Positions 11,948 to 20,576 of a stretch of DNA of 64,000 nucleotides are shown here, piece after piece. This DNA is from Coix lacryma-jobi var. lacryma-jobi (Eukaryota > Streptophyta > Magnoliopsida > Poales > Poaceae). The translations under genes were made by a program, and so were the position numbers. Each line of letters opens with the position of its first letter. The first letter of the stretch is position 1. The notes under the pieces are model-generated. The model was not told the origin of the DNA. It did not search any database and saw nothing but the letters and a program-made list of their open reading frames with translations. The stretch covers positions 86,649,845 through 86,713,844 of the forward strand of contig CM019831.1 in the NCBI GenBank assembly GCA_009763385.1. Reading direction: 5' to 3'.

Positions 11948-12179
11948 GGAGGTTCCTATGCGGAACGGTCGACGTGTGGCGGCACCGAGAACTTGCGTTG
12001 CGGCGAAGCTATCAGTGAGAAATGCGCGTTGGTCGACGGTGACGGCACATGGTGGCAACCTGGAGCTTGCGTCGAGGTGAAGCGAAGGATGAGAAGGCGC
12101 GTGTCCGTTAGATGGAAAATGACCGAGTTGGACAGTTTTACCCTCAAGGGGGTATTTGGGTTAGTGCTTCATGAGAGGG

Positions 12180-12213
12180 CGTTTTGGTCTTCGGACGTGT
12201 GCCTATATTTATG
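12180..12213 (+). promoter_or_regulatory. Candidate TATA region, A 5' LTR
   Basis: GTGCCTATATTTATGAAAGG; in the 3' LTR the same site reads CTATATATATGAAGG (34694-34708). It is followed by a leader-like segment. No experimental start is known. Confidence 0.4.
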
Positions 12214-12784
12214 AAAGGGGCTGGTTAAGGCAGCCTATCCTTGGAGGTGTTGCCATTATCATTTTGCCATCCAAGCTTTGTGTTGCTAGGAGAGGCTAGG
12301 GTTAGAGGAGTGAGGGCTCTTGTTCTTGAGCTTTTTGCCATCCAAGCTTTGTGTTGCTAGGAGTGGCTTGTAACTTAATACACCGAGCGCTAATACAATT
12401 TATCTTGCTGAATCCAAGGATCAAATTTATGCTTTAATTTGTCTTGTGATTTTGTTCTTCGTGTTTGCACGTTTCCCCTCTTTCGATCTTCACGAGATTT
12501 CTTGTTTCAAGGGAAGATTCGCAAATCTGTTTGAACCATCTTGTGTAGCTTCGTGAGAGTCTTCTTTCTACTGAAGGAATTTCTCTAAAACCTCATGAAC
12601 TCACAGATGAGGCGGATTTAGTTTTGGGATCGAGTTCTTGCCCGTTCTTCACCGTTTTCTTTGATTCACCGATTTGGATTTCGGTTCGAGCCATGATCTC
12701 TTAGAAGTAGCTCACTAACATCCTTGTGACCCCTCACACGAAATTTGAGCCCTAGTGCTTTTGATTTGAGGGAGATCGGGTCGA

Positions 12785-13170
12785 TCCGATGGATGAACAG
12801 AGGGTTGATCGGGGTGACCGGACACTGCATCGAAGCGACCGGACGCACCTTGACAGAGTCCGGTTGTTGAACAACCGCGCTGTCCAGTTCGTGCATGGTG
12901 ACCAGACGCTGACCTGGACTTTACCGAACGCACCCCATGCTGAGTCCGGTCAGTTCCAAAGAGCGTTTTGCGTGACCGGACGCGTCTGTTTTGCTTGGAC
13001 CGGACGCGCCGCTACTACTGTTCATCGAGTAGTAGTGACCGGACGCTAGGTTTGTATTGACTGGACATTGTGCTGCTAGAGTCCGGTCGCTTACAGCAAG
13101 GTCCCAGACCTGACCGGACGCGTCCGATCGATACTGATCGGACGCACCGCCAGAGTTCGGTCAGTGCTGT
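12785..13170 (+). repeat. ACCGGACGC / GTCCGGT motif cluster (A 5' LTR)
   Basis: More than ten copies of TGACCGGACGC or its complement GAGTCCGGTCA, some slightly decayed, at irregular spacing of about 20-60 bp. Copies in both orientations could pair. The same cluster occurs at 49705-50065 and, reversed, at 62610-62910. Confidence 0.75.
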
Positions 13171-13495
13171 CAGCGCACGCTTTCGTCCGTATCTTTTGCG
13201 TTTGAGCTCCGATCTGAGATCTACTTTTTGCTTTGGATTCCCGACTTCATGCTCTACAAAAATTGGGCTTCATGCTTTGCGAAAAATCCTGAATTTGGGT
13301 GAGGAAGCTTTTGTGGTGTCCCACTGTGTTCCTAGGGAACATCCACCCATTCTCTTGGGTCGTGGACATCACGTATGTCGGCTTTGCTTTTGGGGTTGAT
13401 TTTGTTGGGACAGAGGCCGAAATTTTGAAGGAAATTTTTAGGCTCCCATTCACCCCCCTCTGGTCGCCTTGCTTTAGCATTTTCGGTCCTTCAAT

Positions 13496-13508
13496 TGGTA
13501 TCGGAGCC
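13496..13508 (+). other. Primer binding site, element A
   Basis: TGGTATCGGAGCC begins two bases after the 5' LTR end; it matches the 3' end of a methionine tRNA. This marks the start of minus-strand DNA synthesis. Confidence 0.8.
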
Positions 13509-13640
13509 AGTTAAGGATCTCTCTACCTTAACCGGTTCCGGATCCGCGAAGGCGACCTTTTGAGAGCGGTTGTGTTTCCGACTTTGCTTGTCGAGGTGTT
13601 GGGCTTGTGTTTTGGCTAAACACTAACGGTGCTTTTGGAG

Positions 13641-15139
13641 ATGGCACCAAGTTCTTCTTCTAGTGTGTCTTTGTCCTTAGGTTTGAGTCTTGGACATGCG
13701 ACCAAGGACGACATTTTGGCAAGAAGGACGAGTACGGCTCTTGAGGCCGAACACGAGGTGGATGCTTTGCTGGGCTTCCTAGGAGATTATGAGCATTCAA
13801 CGGAGGATCGTATACGCGAACTTGGCAAGGCCAAGAAAGATATTCTTGCTGCTTGTCTTGGGATTTTATCCCAACAATTTGAAGCTTGCTGTGATGATAA
13901 CATGAGATATGATGAGCTTTGTGATACCTTGCGTAGAAAGGTCAAGAAATTGAAATGCTCTATCACTAGGTTGAAATGTGGCCTTTTTCATTGCAAGTCT
14001 AGTGCATCTTTATCTTGCACCTCTTGTAGTCACATGGTTAGGAAGAATGATGAGCTATGCTTTTCTCTTGCTAGCTTAAAATCTGAAAATGAAATGCTAA
14101 AATCAAATGCTTCCATACCATGTCTTGTTTGCTTTGACTTGCGCAAGGATCTTGTTCGTGCTAAATCTGAAATAACCTTGCTTAGGTCAAAAGGTGCTGA
14201 ACCATGTGGTTCTTGTGAGTCTTTGCTTGCTGAAATGAATAAATTAAAATTAACTCACACCACATGTGTAGATGAACTTGAGCATGCTAGGGCTGAAATT
14301 ATTGAGATAAATGCTAGGCCTTGTAGCTTGTGCTCTTTGAATAAAAATGCTTGCCTTACTTCTTGTGCTAATCATGATTCATTGCTTGATGTGAATGGTG
14401 ATGTTTCTTCCACCGAGTTCAATTGCACATCATGCATTGATTTAGAAAAAGAAGTTTTGGTTTTGAAGCAAATGCGCGATGATATGAGCGCTAAGTTGGT
14501 TGAGCACAATGATATGAGTGCTAACCTTGAGAAAGAGATTGAACTCTTGCGTACCACATATGCCAAGTGCATTGAAAAGGAGATGGAAAAAAGGAGATGG
14601 AAAATTTGAGAAACACTCCTTGTGGTACTTGTGATCGCCTCATGTTTGAGAATGAGGTTTTAGCCAAAAGATGCAAGAGTCTTTGTGCTAAGTCTTCTGA
14701 TTCATCCACTTCTTGCAACTCCAATGTTGATGCTTCTAAAATTGCTTCTTTGCAATCGGAGTTGAGTTATTGTGTTGCGCATGAGTCTTTTGACAATAGC
14801 ACTAGTGTCAAGGTTTCAGATAGCTCTTTCATAGCTATTCCTAACCTTGTTGTTTCTTCGAGTGATGTCCAAGGGACTTCTCATGACAAGGGTGCTTCTC
14901 TCATTTTTTGAAATCGTGCTCCCAATCTGATTCTCCATTGCACCTTTTGCAAGAAGGATGGACATTCATTCGATTTTTGTTTTCGCCGTGTCAAGCACGA
15001 GCGGCGTATTCGGGCTAAGGCTTTTAGGAAGCAGCGTAGCCTTTCCCATGGCACGTGTGCTCCGAGTGTTGGCACCAAGTCTCTTGTTGGTGCTTCTTGT
15101 TCTAAGTCCCAAGGGACTTTTCACTTGTCGGAGATTGGT
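13641..15139 (+). pseudogene. gag: Gag-like protein of element A, N-terminal part
   Basis: From the ATG at 13641 the frame encodes a Ser-rich start (SSSSSVSLSLGLSLG), then long coiled-coil segments punctuated by a recurrent CxxC motif: CTSC, CLVC, CGSC, CSLC, CTSC and CGTC, each roughly 35-45 residues apart. Near 14580 a tandem duplication of GGAGATGGAAAA-type sequence shifts the frame; it continues from 14597. TGA at 14909 is a second break. The frame then gives a CCHC zinc knuckle (CTFCKKDGHSFDFC, 14939 on) and ends at 15139, where element B is inserted exactly between codons. The gene resumes at 29385. The role is presumably RNA packaging and particle formation; the coiled-coil/CxxC layout is unusual for gag. 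Confidence 0.7.
15135..15139. other. Target site duplication of element B, left copy
   Basis: TTGGT, repeated at 29385-29389 after the 3' LTR. Confidence 0.95.
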
Positions 15140-15489
15140 TGTAACACCCCTGGTGTTTAAATGTAATTAACTTGACATGTCATCATCTTAAGCATTAATC
15201 ATTTCCTGTGATGCATTTGATTTGCCTAATTGCTATGCCTTGTTTCCCTTTTCAAAAACCCTAAAAGCCCAATTCTCTCTATAAGGGCAAAATGGTAATT
15301 TCACCTCTGTGCCTAGTTATATTTAATTCTTGTTCAAATTTAGTGCCCTGATGTTTGCTGCATTGACCAAAGTTCAAAAATCAGAATTTGATTTCAAATC
15401 CCTTTGCAAAACCCTGATTTCCAAACCCTGGATTTTATCCCTCTTTTTGTTATTCAAAAATTATTCAAAATTTGGGATTGGTCCAAAAA

Positions 15490-15870
15490 GCAAAGTTGTA
15501 GGTCTGGCAAATAGAAACAACTTTGGTATTTACAAATTTTCAAGTTGCAGTACAAAGTTTTGAGTTATTTCAAATTCATTCAAACCTTAACTTTTGTTCT
15601 TTTTTTTAGTTTTCAAAATTAGTTCAAAAACTAATGAGTTTCAGGAAAAGTGTATTATAGCAAAGTTGTAGGTTTTGATAAAAGGAACAACTTTCATGTT
15701 TGAAGATTTTCAAGTTTCAGTATAAAATCCAAAGTAATTTTGAAGTGATGCAAATTTCAAAAGTGTCCCCTTTTCTGATTTCAAATATTGTTCAAAAACT
15801 ATTTGGAATTTGAAAATGTTCATATTGACAAAGTTGTAGATTTCATTTTTCTGAGCAACTTTGGTGATTT
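15490..15870 (+). repeat. Phased inverted repeats in U3 (B 5' LTR)
   Basis: Three units with arms AAAGTTGT and ACAACTTT (GCAACTTT in the third), about 20 nt apart within each unit, starting near 15497, 15662 and 15831. Spacing is therefore about 165 bp. The flanking sequence (TTTTCAAGTT..AGTA.AAA) is also partly repeated, as in a degenerate tandem repeat. Confidence 0.65.
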
Positions 15871-16277
15871 GAGTTTTCGTCGCACAGTTCAAATTTTGGA
15901 AGTATTTTGCAAAATTCAGAGATCAGCCAAAGTCAAACCCTAGGCCTACCTACTGTTCCTCTTCTTCCTAGGGTCAGGGGGGGGCCCGGCCATGGCGCCC
16001 CGCCGGCGTCGCGCGTGCCGCACGCCTGGCTGCTCCCCACGCGCCACCAACCTGCCACCGCTGTTCCCTTGTCCCCTCCGCGCCCGCACGCGAGCGCTGA
16101 CTCTCTCTCCCGCCCCCTACAGTCCTCTCCGCGCCGCCGCCGCGTGGCCATCGCCGGCCGAGCTTGCGCCGAGCCCCGGCTGCACGCCCGTCCTCCGCCT
16201 TAGCGCAATCGAGTGCGCACGCTCCCGCCGAGCTTATCCACCCCACCTCAAGCTCTCTACCGGCCCCTGGCCGCGGC

Positions 16278-16285
16278 TATATAAG
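16278..16285 (+). promoter_or_regulatory. TATA box, B 5' LTR
   Basis: TATATAAG in a GC-rich context (GCGGC-TATATAAG-CCCGCC), a good plant core promoter. Transcription should begin about 30 bp downstream, placing the box at 17920 and hairpin at 18958 in transcribed sequence. The 3' LTR copy is 26244-26251. Confidence 0.75.
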
Positions 16286-16659
16286 CCCGCCGGAGCTCCG
16301 ACCTCCGCACTCACTCCGCCACCGTCGCCAGCACAGTCCTCGGCCTCCGCCGCTCCACCACCTAGCTCAGAAGCTCCGCCTTGAACTCGTGAAGCTTTCC
16401 CACCCTCCAATTTCACCTTCCCCGCCCTCAATCGCCCGGCGTAGCTCCATCTTCCCAAACTCCGACAGAAACCCGGCGAGCTCGGGTTCGTGAAATTCGT
16501 CGCCTCCGGCCACGACCATCCCTCACCGACCCCCGTGTCGTGTTCCTTGGTCCCGTGCGACTCTGACCAGACCCTTGCGGTCTCGTGTGTTGCGCAGGGT
16601 CGCCGGAGCGCCGTCCGCCGCTCGCCGCCGAAGGAGCTCCACCGAACCACCGCCCCTCG

Positions 16660-16745
16660 AGCACGTCTCGAGCCTCACCCTCGAGCGCGTGTCGAGCCTC
16701 ACCCTCGAGCGCGTGTCGAGCCTCACCCTCGAGCCCTGCCTCCGA
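16660..16745 (+). repeat. Short tandem repeat, B 5' LTR leader
   Basis: A unit of about 24 bp (GAGCCTCACCCTCGAGCGCG) present about three times. The copy at 26626-26711 in the 3' LTR is the same. It is GC-rich, with no coding evidence. Confidence 0.7.
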
Positions 16746-17919
16746 TCCGTGGTAAGCACCCGAGGCCTCCGGCCTCTGCTTCCACTCCGTCTCGCCCGAG
16801 CCGAAGCCTCGAGCACGCGTTCCGTCTCGCCCGAGCCCGAGCCTCGGCGGACAGACCCTCACCACTTCGCTCGAGCCAGGCCTCGAGCGGACCCGTGCAC
16901 CCTCCGCTCGTCGAGCCAGGCCTCGGACGGAGCACCCAATTTCCGTCTCGCCCGAGCCCGTCTCGCCCGAGCCTTTCTTAGAAGGAGCACAGTGCTCTTT
17001 CCTTTTTTTTGAGAGTTTGGAATAGTGTTCTGTTTTCTTTTTTTTGTGTGAATTAATCTGTTGTTCCTTAAATGCTGAGAAAATTATGGTATGCTCCTTG
17101 AACAGTGTAGTATTTTATAAAAATATAAAACTTGACTTTTCTGCAAAAATTTGAAAATGAAAAATCCCCCTTTTAATTAATAAATGATGGTTTTGGATTT
17201 TTAGAAAATGATTTATAACTCCAAAATTTATGAGATCACTTTTTGTGAGCTAGTTATGCCATGACAAGTCTCTGGTAAAATTTTGAAGTCATTTGGAGCA
17301 AGTTGATTTTTGAGCTTTATTTTAATTAAGGAATAGTGCCTTTTGTTAATTAAATGTCTAGATTTAATTGAGCACCTTAATGACCTCCAAAAATTATGAA
17401 ATTTGTTTTGCCATATACTTGTACCCTAATGAACTTGTGTGATTAATTTGGTAATTTTTGGAGCACCTTCATAAAATGATTTGTTTTAAATAATTAAGAA
17501 ATTAGAAAAAAAAATGTGATTAGGGTTAGCGTTGAATGTCCTGTGATGTGACTTTTGGATTGCTTGATGTTCATAGACCCCTACCCTTTGGTCTATGATG
17601 TTTGTGATGCTATGTTTAGATGATGCTTAAGATAATTATAATAAGGTCTAGTTTAATCAATATTGCTTAAGGGAGAAATGGTTACCTTTTATGCTCACCC
17701 TAGATTTCGTTTATGCCTTGCCTAAGAGTAATCTAGAATCAGTGGTATTATCTTGCACCTTAAGTCCATATCATCATTCTCATGAGCATTCATCATTGCA
17801 TCCGTATAGTTGACGAAGAAGGTACCAGAGTCGAGGCCGCTGTTGACGAACCAACTCCCGAGGCGACCCCGAGCTCCAACACCTATACCTACCCCGAGTC
17901 TGCTCTCTTTGCCATCCAA

Positions 17920-17938
17920 GGCAAGCCCCGGTGCATTT
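17920..17938 (+). promoter_or_regulatory. Conserved GGCAAGCCCCGG box, B 5' LTR
   Basis: GGCAAGCCCCGGTGCATTT. It is preceded by AAG, so AAG|GCAAGC also fits a GC-type splice donor. It is followed about 1.08 kb later by CATGCTGCAG, a plausible acceptor. Confidence 0.6.
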
Positions 17939-18957
17939 AACCCTTTCCTTGAATTTATAAAATGTTTTCCTTAAATGCTTTTGAGTTAAATTATTGCATT
18001 AGGTTTATAGGAGTTGTGTGCTACCCTAATTGATGCACTATCCACCTTGACCACTGATACACCTGATACCTGCCTTTCAAAAGTATTTGAAAAATGCTTA
18101 GCAATGCTTATTGAATTAGACTTGCAATAAAATGTCATTTTCAAAAGTGTGATCACTTAAGAATCTTTATGGGAATTTGGCTTTACTTCCCGTTCGATGA
18201 CTGCTTGCCTAGCTAGCATGTGGTCATTGTCGAGAAGAGGTTGTCCGCGCGTACGGTGCCGTCATGTTGTAGTCCGGGACTCAACAGTTGACACCGACCG
18301 GGACAGGGTTGAAAAACTGACAGGACTATTACGCTTGGGTGAGATATAACCAAGGTGTAGTTCTGGCTGGAAAATTAGGGACCATCCGTATGGGGGCCTG
18401 CTGGTCAAGACTTGTAACTATTCACATACTACGGAAAGCTCTGGCTCCGAGGAATCCTTTATTGGACCGACAACCGCGCACTGGGAGTGGAGAGATGGCG
18501 GAAGTAGCATGTACCCACTGGGTTAAAGTCCCGGATTGGAGGGTTAAAGTCCCGAATTGGAGTGGTGTACTGTACTTCCGGGTGGCGTAGGACCGGGCCC
18601 AATCTTGGAGGAATCGTGGTAGACGAGTTGGCATATGCAAGCTTGGGTGCTACATATGCAGTGTGGATAGGGATCCTCAGCTGAGTATTATTTATCCGGA
18701 TTAACGTTGCTCCTCGGTTATGGAGACTTGGTCCACTGACTGTCAACGGAGAGTGGTTCTCAACTAGGAATGTTTTGAAATGTAAAATGAATCATGAATA
18801 ATGAAGAATTGAGAAATACTGAATCTTTCAAAAATAAAATAAGGTTTACAAAATGCTTTTCTGCAAAATACTCGATCTTGTTTAAGCCTTACCTTGACTA
18901 CCCTAAGCCTCTCATTCCTGAGTCTTCTCCCTTTTTCTTTAGTCGGGTAAGTCTTGT

Positions 18958-18975
18958 TGAGTACCCCAGTACTCA
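18958..18975 (+). promoter_or_regulatory. Conserved LTR hairpin, B 5' LTR
   Basis: TGAGTAC, loop CCCA, GTACTCA, perfect 7-bp stem. It is preceded by CGGGTAAGTCT and followed by a CATGCTGCAG acceptor-like end at 18998. Confidence 0.65.
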
Positions 18976-19421
18976 GGGTTTTGTTACCCATGCTGCAGGT
19001 ATGACAGAGACCCCGATGTGTCTCGCACCCTGTTGCGTGACCTTCGTCCAGGAAGAGGCCGATGAGGCCGATGAGTAAATGTGCACCCTCGGGCTGGGTG
19101 TTACATGTATCTTTATGTTATTGTTCCCGCTGCGTTGTCTACTTTGAATTTCCCGAACAATGGTTTGTAATAATCGTACTCCTTACCTCATTTGAAACCT
19201 CGGTTTGTAAAACTAATGTTATTTAAGTCTTCCGCTCTTTATTCCGATGTTGTTTTTAAAAGTATGAAATGCTGTAACCGAATTGTGAGATGATCCTGCG
19301 GACATTGGGCACTGATGTAGCCCGGTGGCGAACAGGTCTTAATCACATGGAACATGGGTTCGGCTGTCAGAAGTTGACAGGGACACGTGGGCCATGGGAT
19401 TAGGGCCGTTACGTCACAGAG

Positions 19422-19433
19422 TGGTATCAGAGC
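19422..19433 (+). other. Primer binding site, element B
   Basis: TGGTATCAGAGC, three bases after the LTR end; it is the canonical complement of the initiator methionine tRNA 3' end. Confidence 0.9.
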
Positions 19434-19741
19434 ATCTCACTTTAACGTTGCAGTGTTTCTTTTGCGAAAACTTCAAAAGTTCTTTTGAGTCCAAACAAAA
19501 ATTTAAATTTGACTATTTTGAGTCCAAATTGCTTCTCTCATCTTGTCCCTCTTATGGCAACACTAGCTAGTGGAACAACATGTTTTAAGCCCTATATATG
19601 TTAAGTATTGCATTGCCTTGTTCCGTAGGAACGATTCGTGCATCATGTCATATTCACTTAAGTTAATAAATGAGTTCGTTGGGATAGTGTACCTATACCT
19701 TTTCTTGCTAGCCTTTCTCATCTATAACCTCTTGTCCAGAA
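19434..19741 (+). other. Untranslated leader, element B
   Basis: About 310 bp between PBS and extra ORF, without a supported frame. It ends TAACCTCTTGTCCAG-AA-ATG, a pyrimidine-rich acceptor-like sequence. Confidence 0.6.
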
Positions 19742-20350
19742 ATGGCTCGCATCAAGCTGACCGCCCGCAAGTCGACTGGACCGAACGGTGTGCCGCGTCA
19801 CCAGCTGGCGCCACGCACCGGAGAAGAGACTGGAGAATCCTCCAATGGACGTCGCTTTCCCCGCCGCAACCGCAAGCAGCTGAAGGAGGAAATCAAGAAT
19901 CTGAAGGCTGAGATAGAGAACATGGAGCATGACTTCTACCTTTCCCGCCTGGAGTTCTACGAGGCACGAGCCGCTCTTGAGGAAGCTAACCGGAATGTGG
20001 TTCGCGCTATCCAGCAGCGTGATGCAACATGGATCCGAGAGGATGTCACCAGAGCCCAGCTCCATGGACTGCAGCAGTATACCGCCCAGATCGAGCAGTT
20101 CAATGATATGCTTCATGAGGAAGTACACCAGCTGCACAACCAGCTTCACCCCGTGATTCCACCAGTTGTTGAGGACCCCGAAGACGGAGTCGTGGAGGAA
20201 CCTGAAGTGGAACACGAGCCCGATAAGAATGGGGAAGTGGAACCTGCGGAAGATGTCCACGTTGAAGATGAAGATGAGGAGGAAGAGCCTGAGCTTATCA
20301 TCGAGGATGATGATGATGACGAAGAGTTGATCTTCATCGATGACGACTAG
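19742..20350 (+). CDS. Extra ORF with histone H3-tail mimic, coiled coil and acidic tail (202 aa, intact)
   Basis: It starts MARIKLTARKSTG, matching histone H3 residues 1-12 with K4, R8, K9, S10, T11 and G12 in register. VPRHQLAPR then parallels H3 APRKQLATK. Residues about 41-137 form a charged coiled coil (for example KQLKEEIKNLKAEIENMEHD) ending with the LHEEVHQLHNQLH motif shared with C and, in part, F. Residues about 145-202 are very acidic, ending in runs of D and E. There is no histone fold, zinc knuckle or enzyme motif. It lies between PBS and gag, in a different frame from gag, 226 bp upstream of the gag ATG. CAG two bases before the ATG suggests expression from a spliced RNA. I recall a published survey reporting partial H3 similarity in 5' extra ORFs of grass chromoviruses. 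Function is unknown; chromatin-factor decoy or targeting is inference. Confidence 0.85.
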   Translation: MARIKLTARKSTGPNGVPRHQLAPRTGEETGESSNGRRFPRRNRKQLKEEIKNLKAEIENMEHDFYLSRLEFYEARAALEEANRNVVRAIQQRDATWIREDVTRAQLHGLQQYTAQIEQFNDMLHEEVHQLHNQLHPVIPPVVEDPEDGVVEEPEVEHEPDKNGEVEPAEDVHVEDEDEEEEPELIIEDDDDDEELIFIDDD

Positions 20351-20576
20351 ACTCCTTGTGTCTGTACCATCTGCTTACCTAAAACCTTAGACTAGGTTTG
20401 GGGGCGTTAGTCTGTCTGTTGCCAAGTCTGGCATGTATCGTTCTTTTCGTACCTTTTCCCCTTATCAGTCTGTTGTCATCTTTATCAAGCCGGCTATCTT
20501 TGTATCAGTGAAGTTATCAATCAAGTTGTTTCAGAACCTTTGTCCATATATGCTGAGTTCCGAGTTGCTTATACAG

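Larger units (their letters stand above)
11132..13493 (+). repeat. 5' LTR of element A (2362 bp)
   Basis: It begins TGAGAACATATATGAT and ends GGTCCTTCA. It holds a tandem hairpin array (11776-11947), GTGCCTATATTTATGAAAG as a TATA-like sequence near 12200, and a region dense in GACCGGACGC motifs (12785-13170). It still shows the intact pre-insertion site GCTAG-GAGTG-GCTTG at 12347-12361, which C interrupts in the 3' LTR. Short open frames across it are on both strands and have no domain. Confidence 0.9.
15140..19418 (+). repeat. 5' LTR of element B (4279 bp)
   Basis: The AT-rich U3 (15140-15940) has three AAAGTTGTAG...CAACTTT units. It is followed by a GC-rich promoter block, TATA at 16278, a GC-rich leader with CTCGAG-type short tandem repeats (16660-16740), an AT-rich stretch (17000-17700), the GGCAAGCCCCGG box (17920), the hairpin (18958) and the CA end. 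The open frames in the GC-rich block occur in all frames of both strands and reflect composition. Confidence 0.95.

Noticed and set aside
15907..17012. Overlapping open frames in GC-rich LTR blocks (also 25874-26978, 5020-6197, 35282-35816, 45356-45890, 53766-54321)
   Set aside because: Open on both strands and several frames, Pro/Arg/Ser-rich, no domain. They are identical in paired LTRs only because the LTRs are copies.
18943..18953. Conserved GTAAGT splice donor just before the LTR hairpin
   Set aside because: GGGTAAGTCT is a perfect donor in B and C 5' LTRs, but D and F read GGATAAGTCT and the C 3' LTR GTATGT, so the donor itself is not conserved while the hairpin is.
19422..19433. tRNA gene at TGGTATCAGAGC
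   Set aside because: It is only the primer binding site; no cloverleaf surrounds it.
19742..19780. A genuine histone H3 gene fragment
   Set aside because: Only the tail matches; the rest is coiled coil and acidic sequence, and the same arrangement occurs in three retroelements at the same place, so it is an element ORF.
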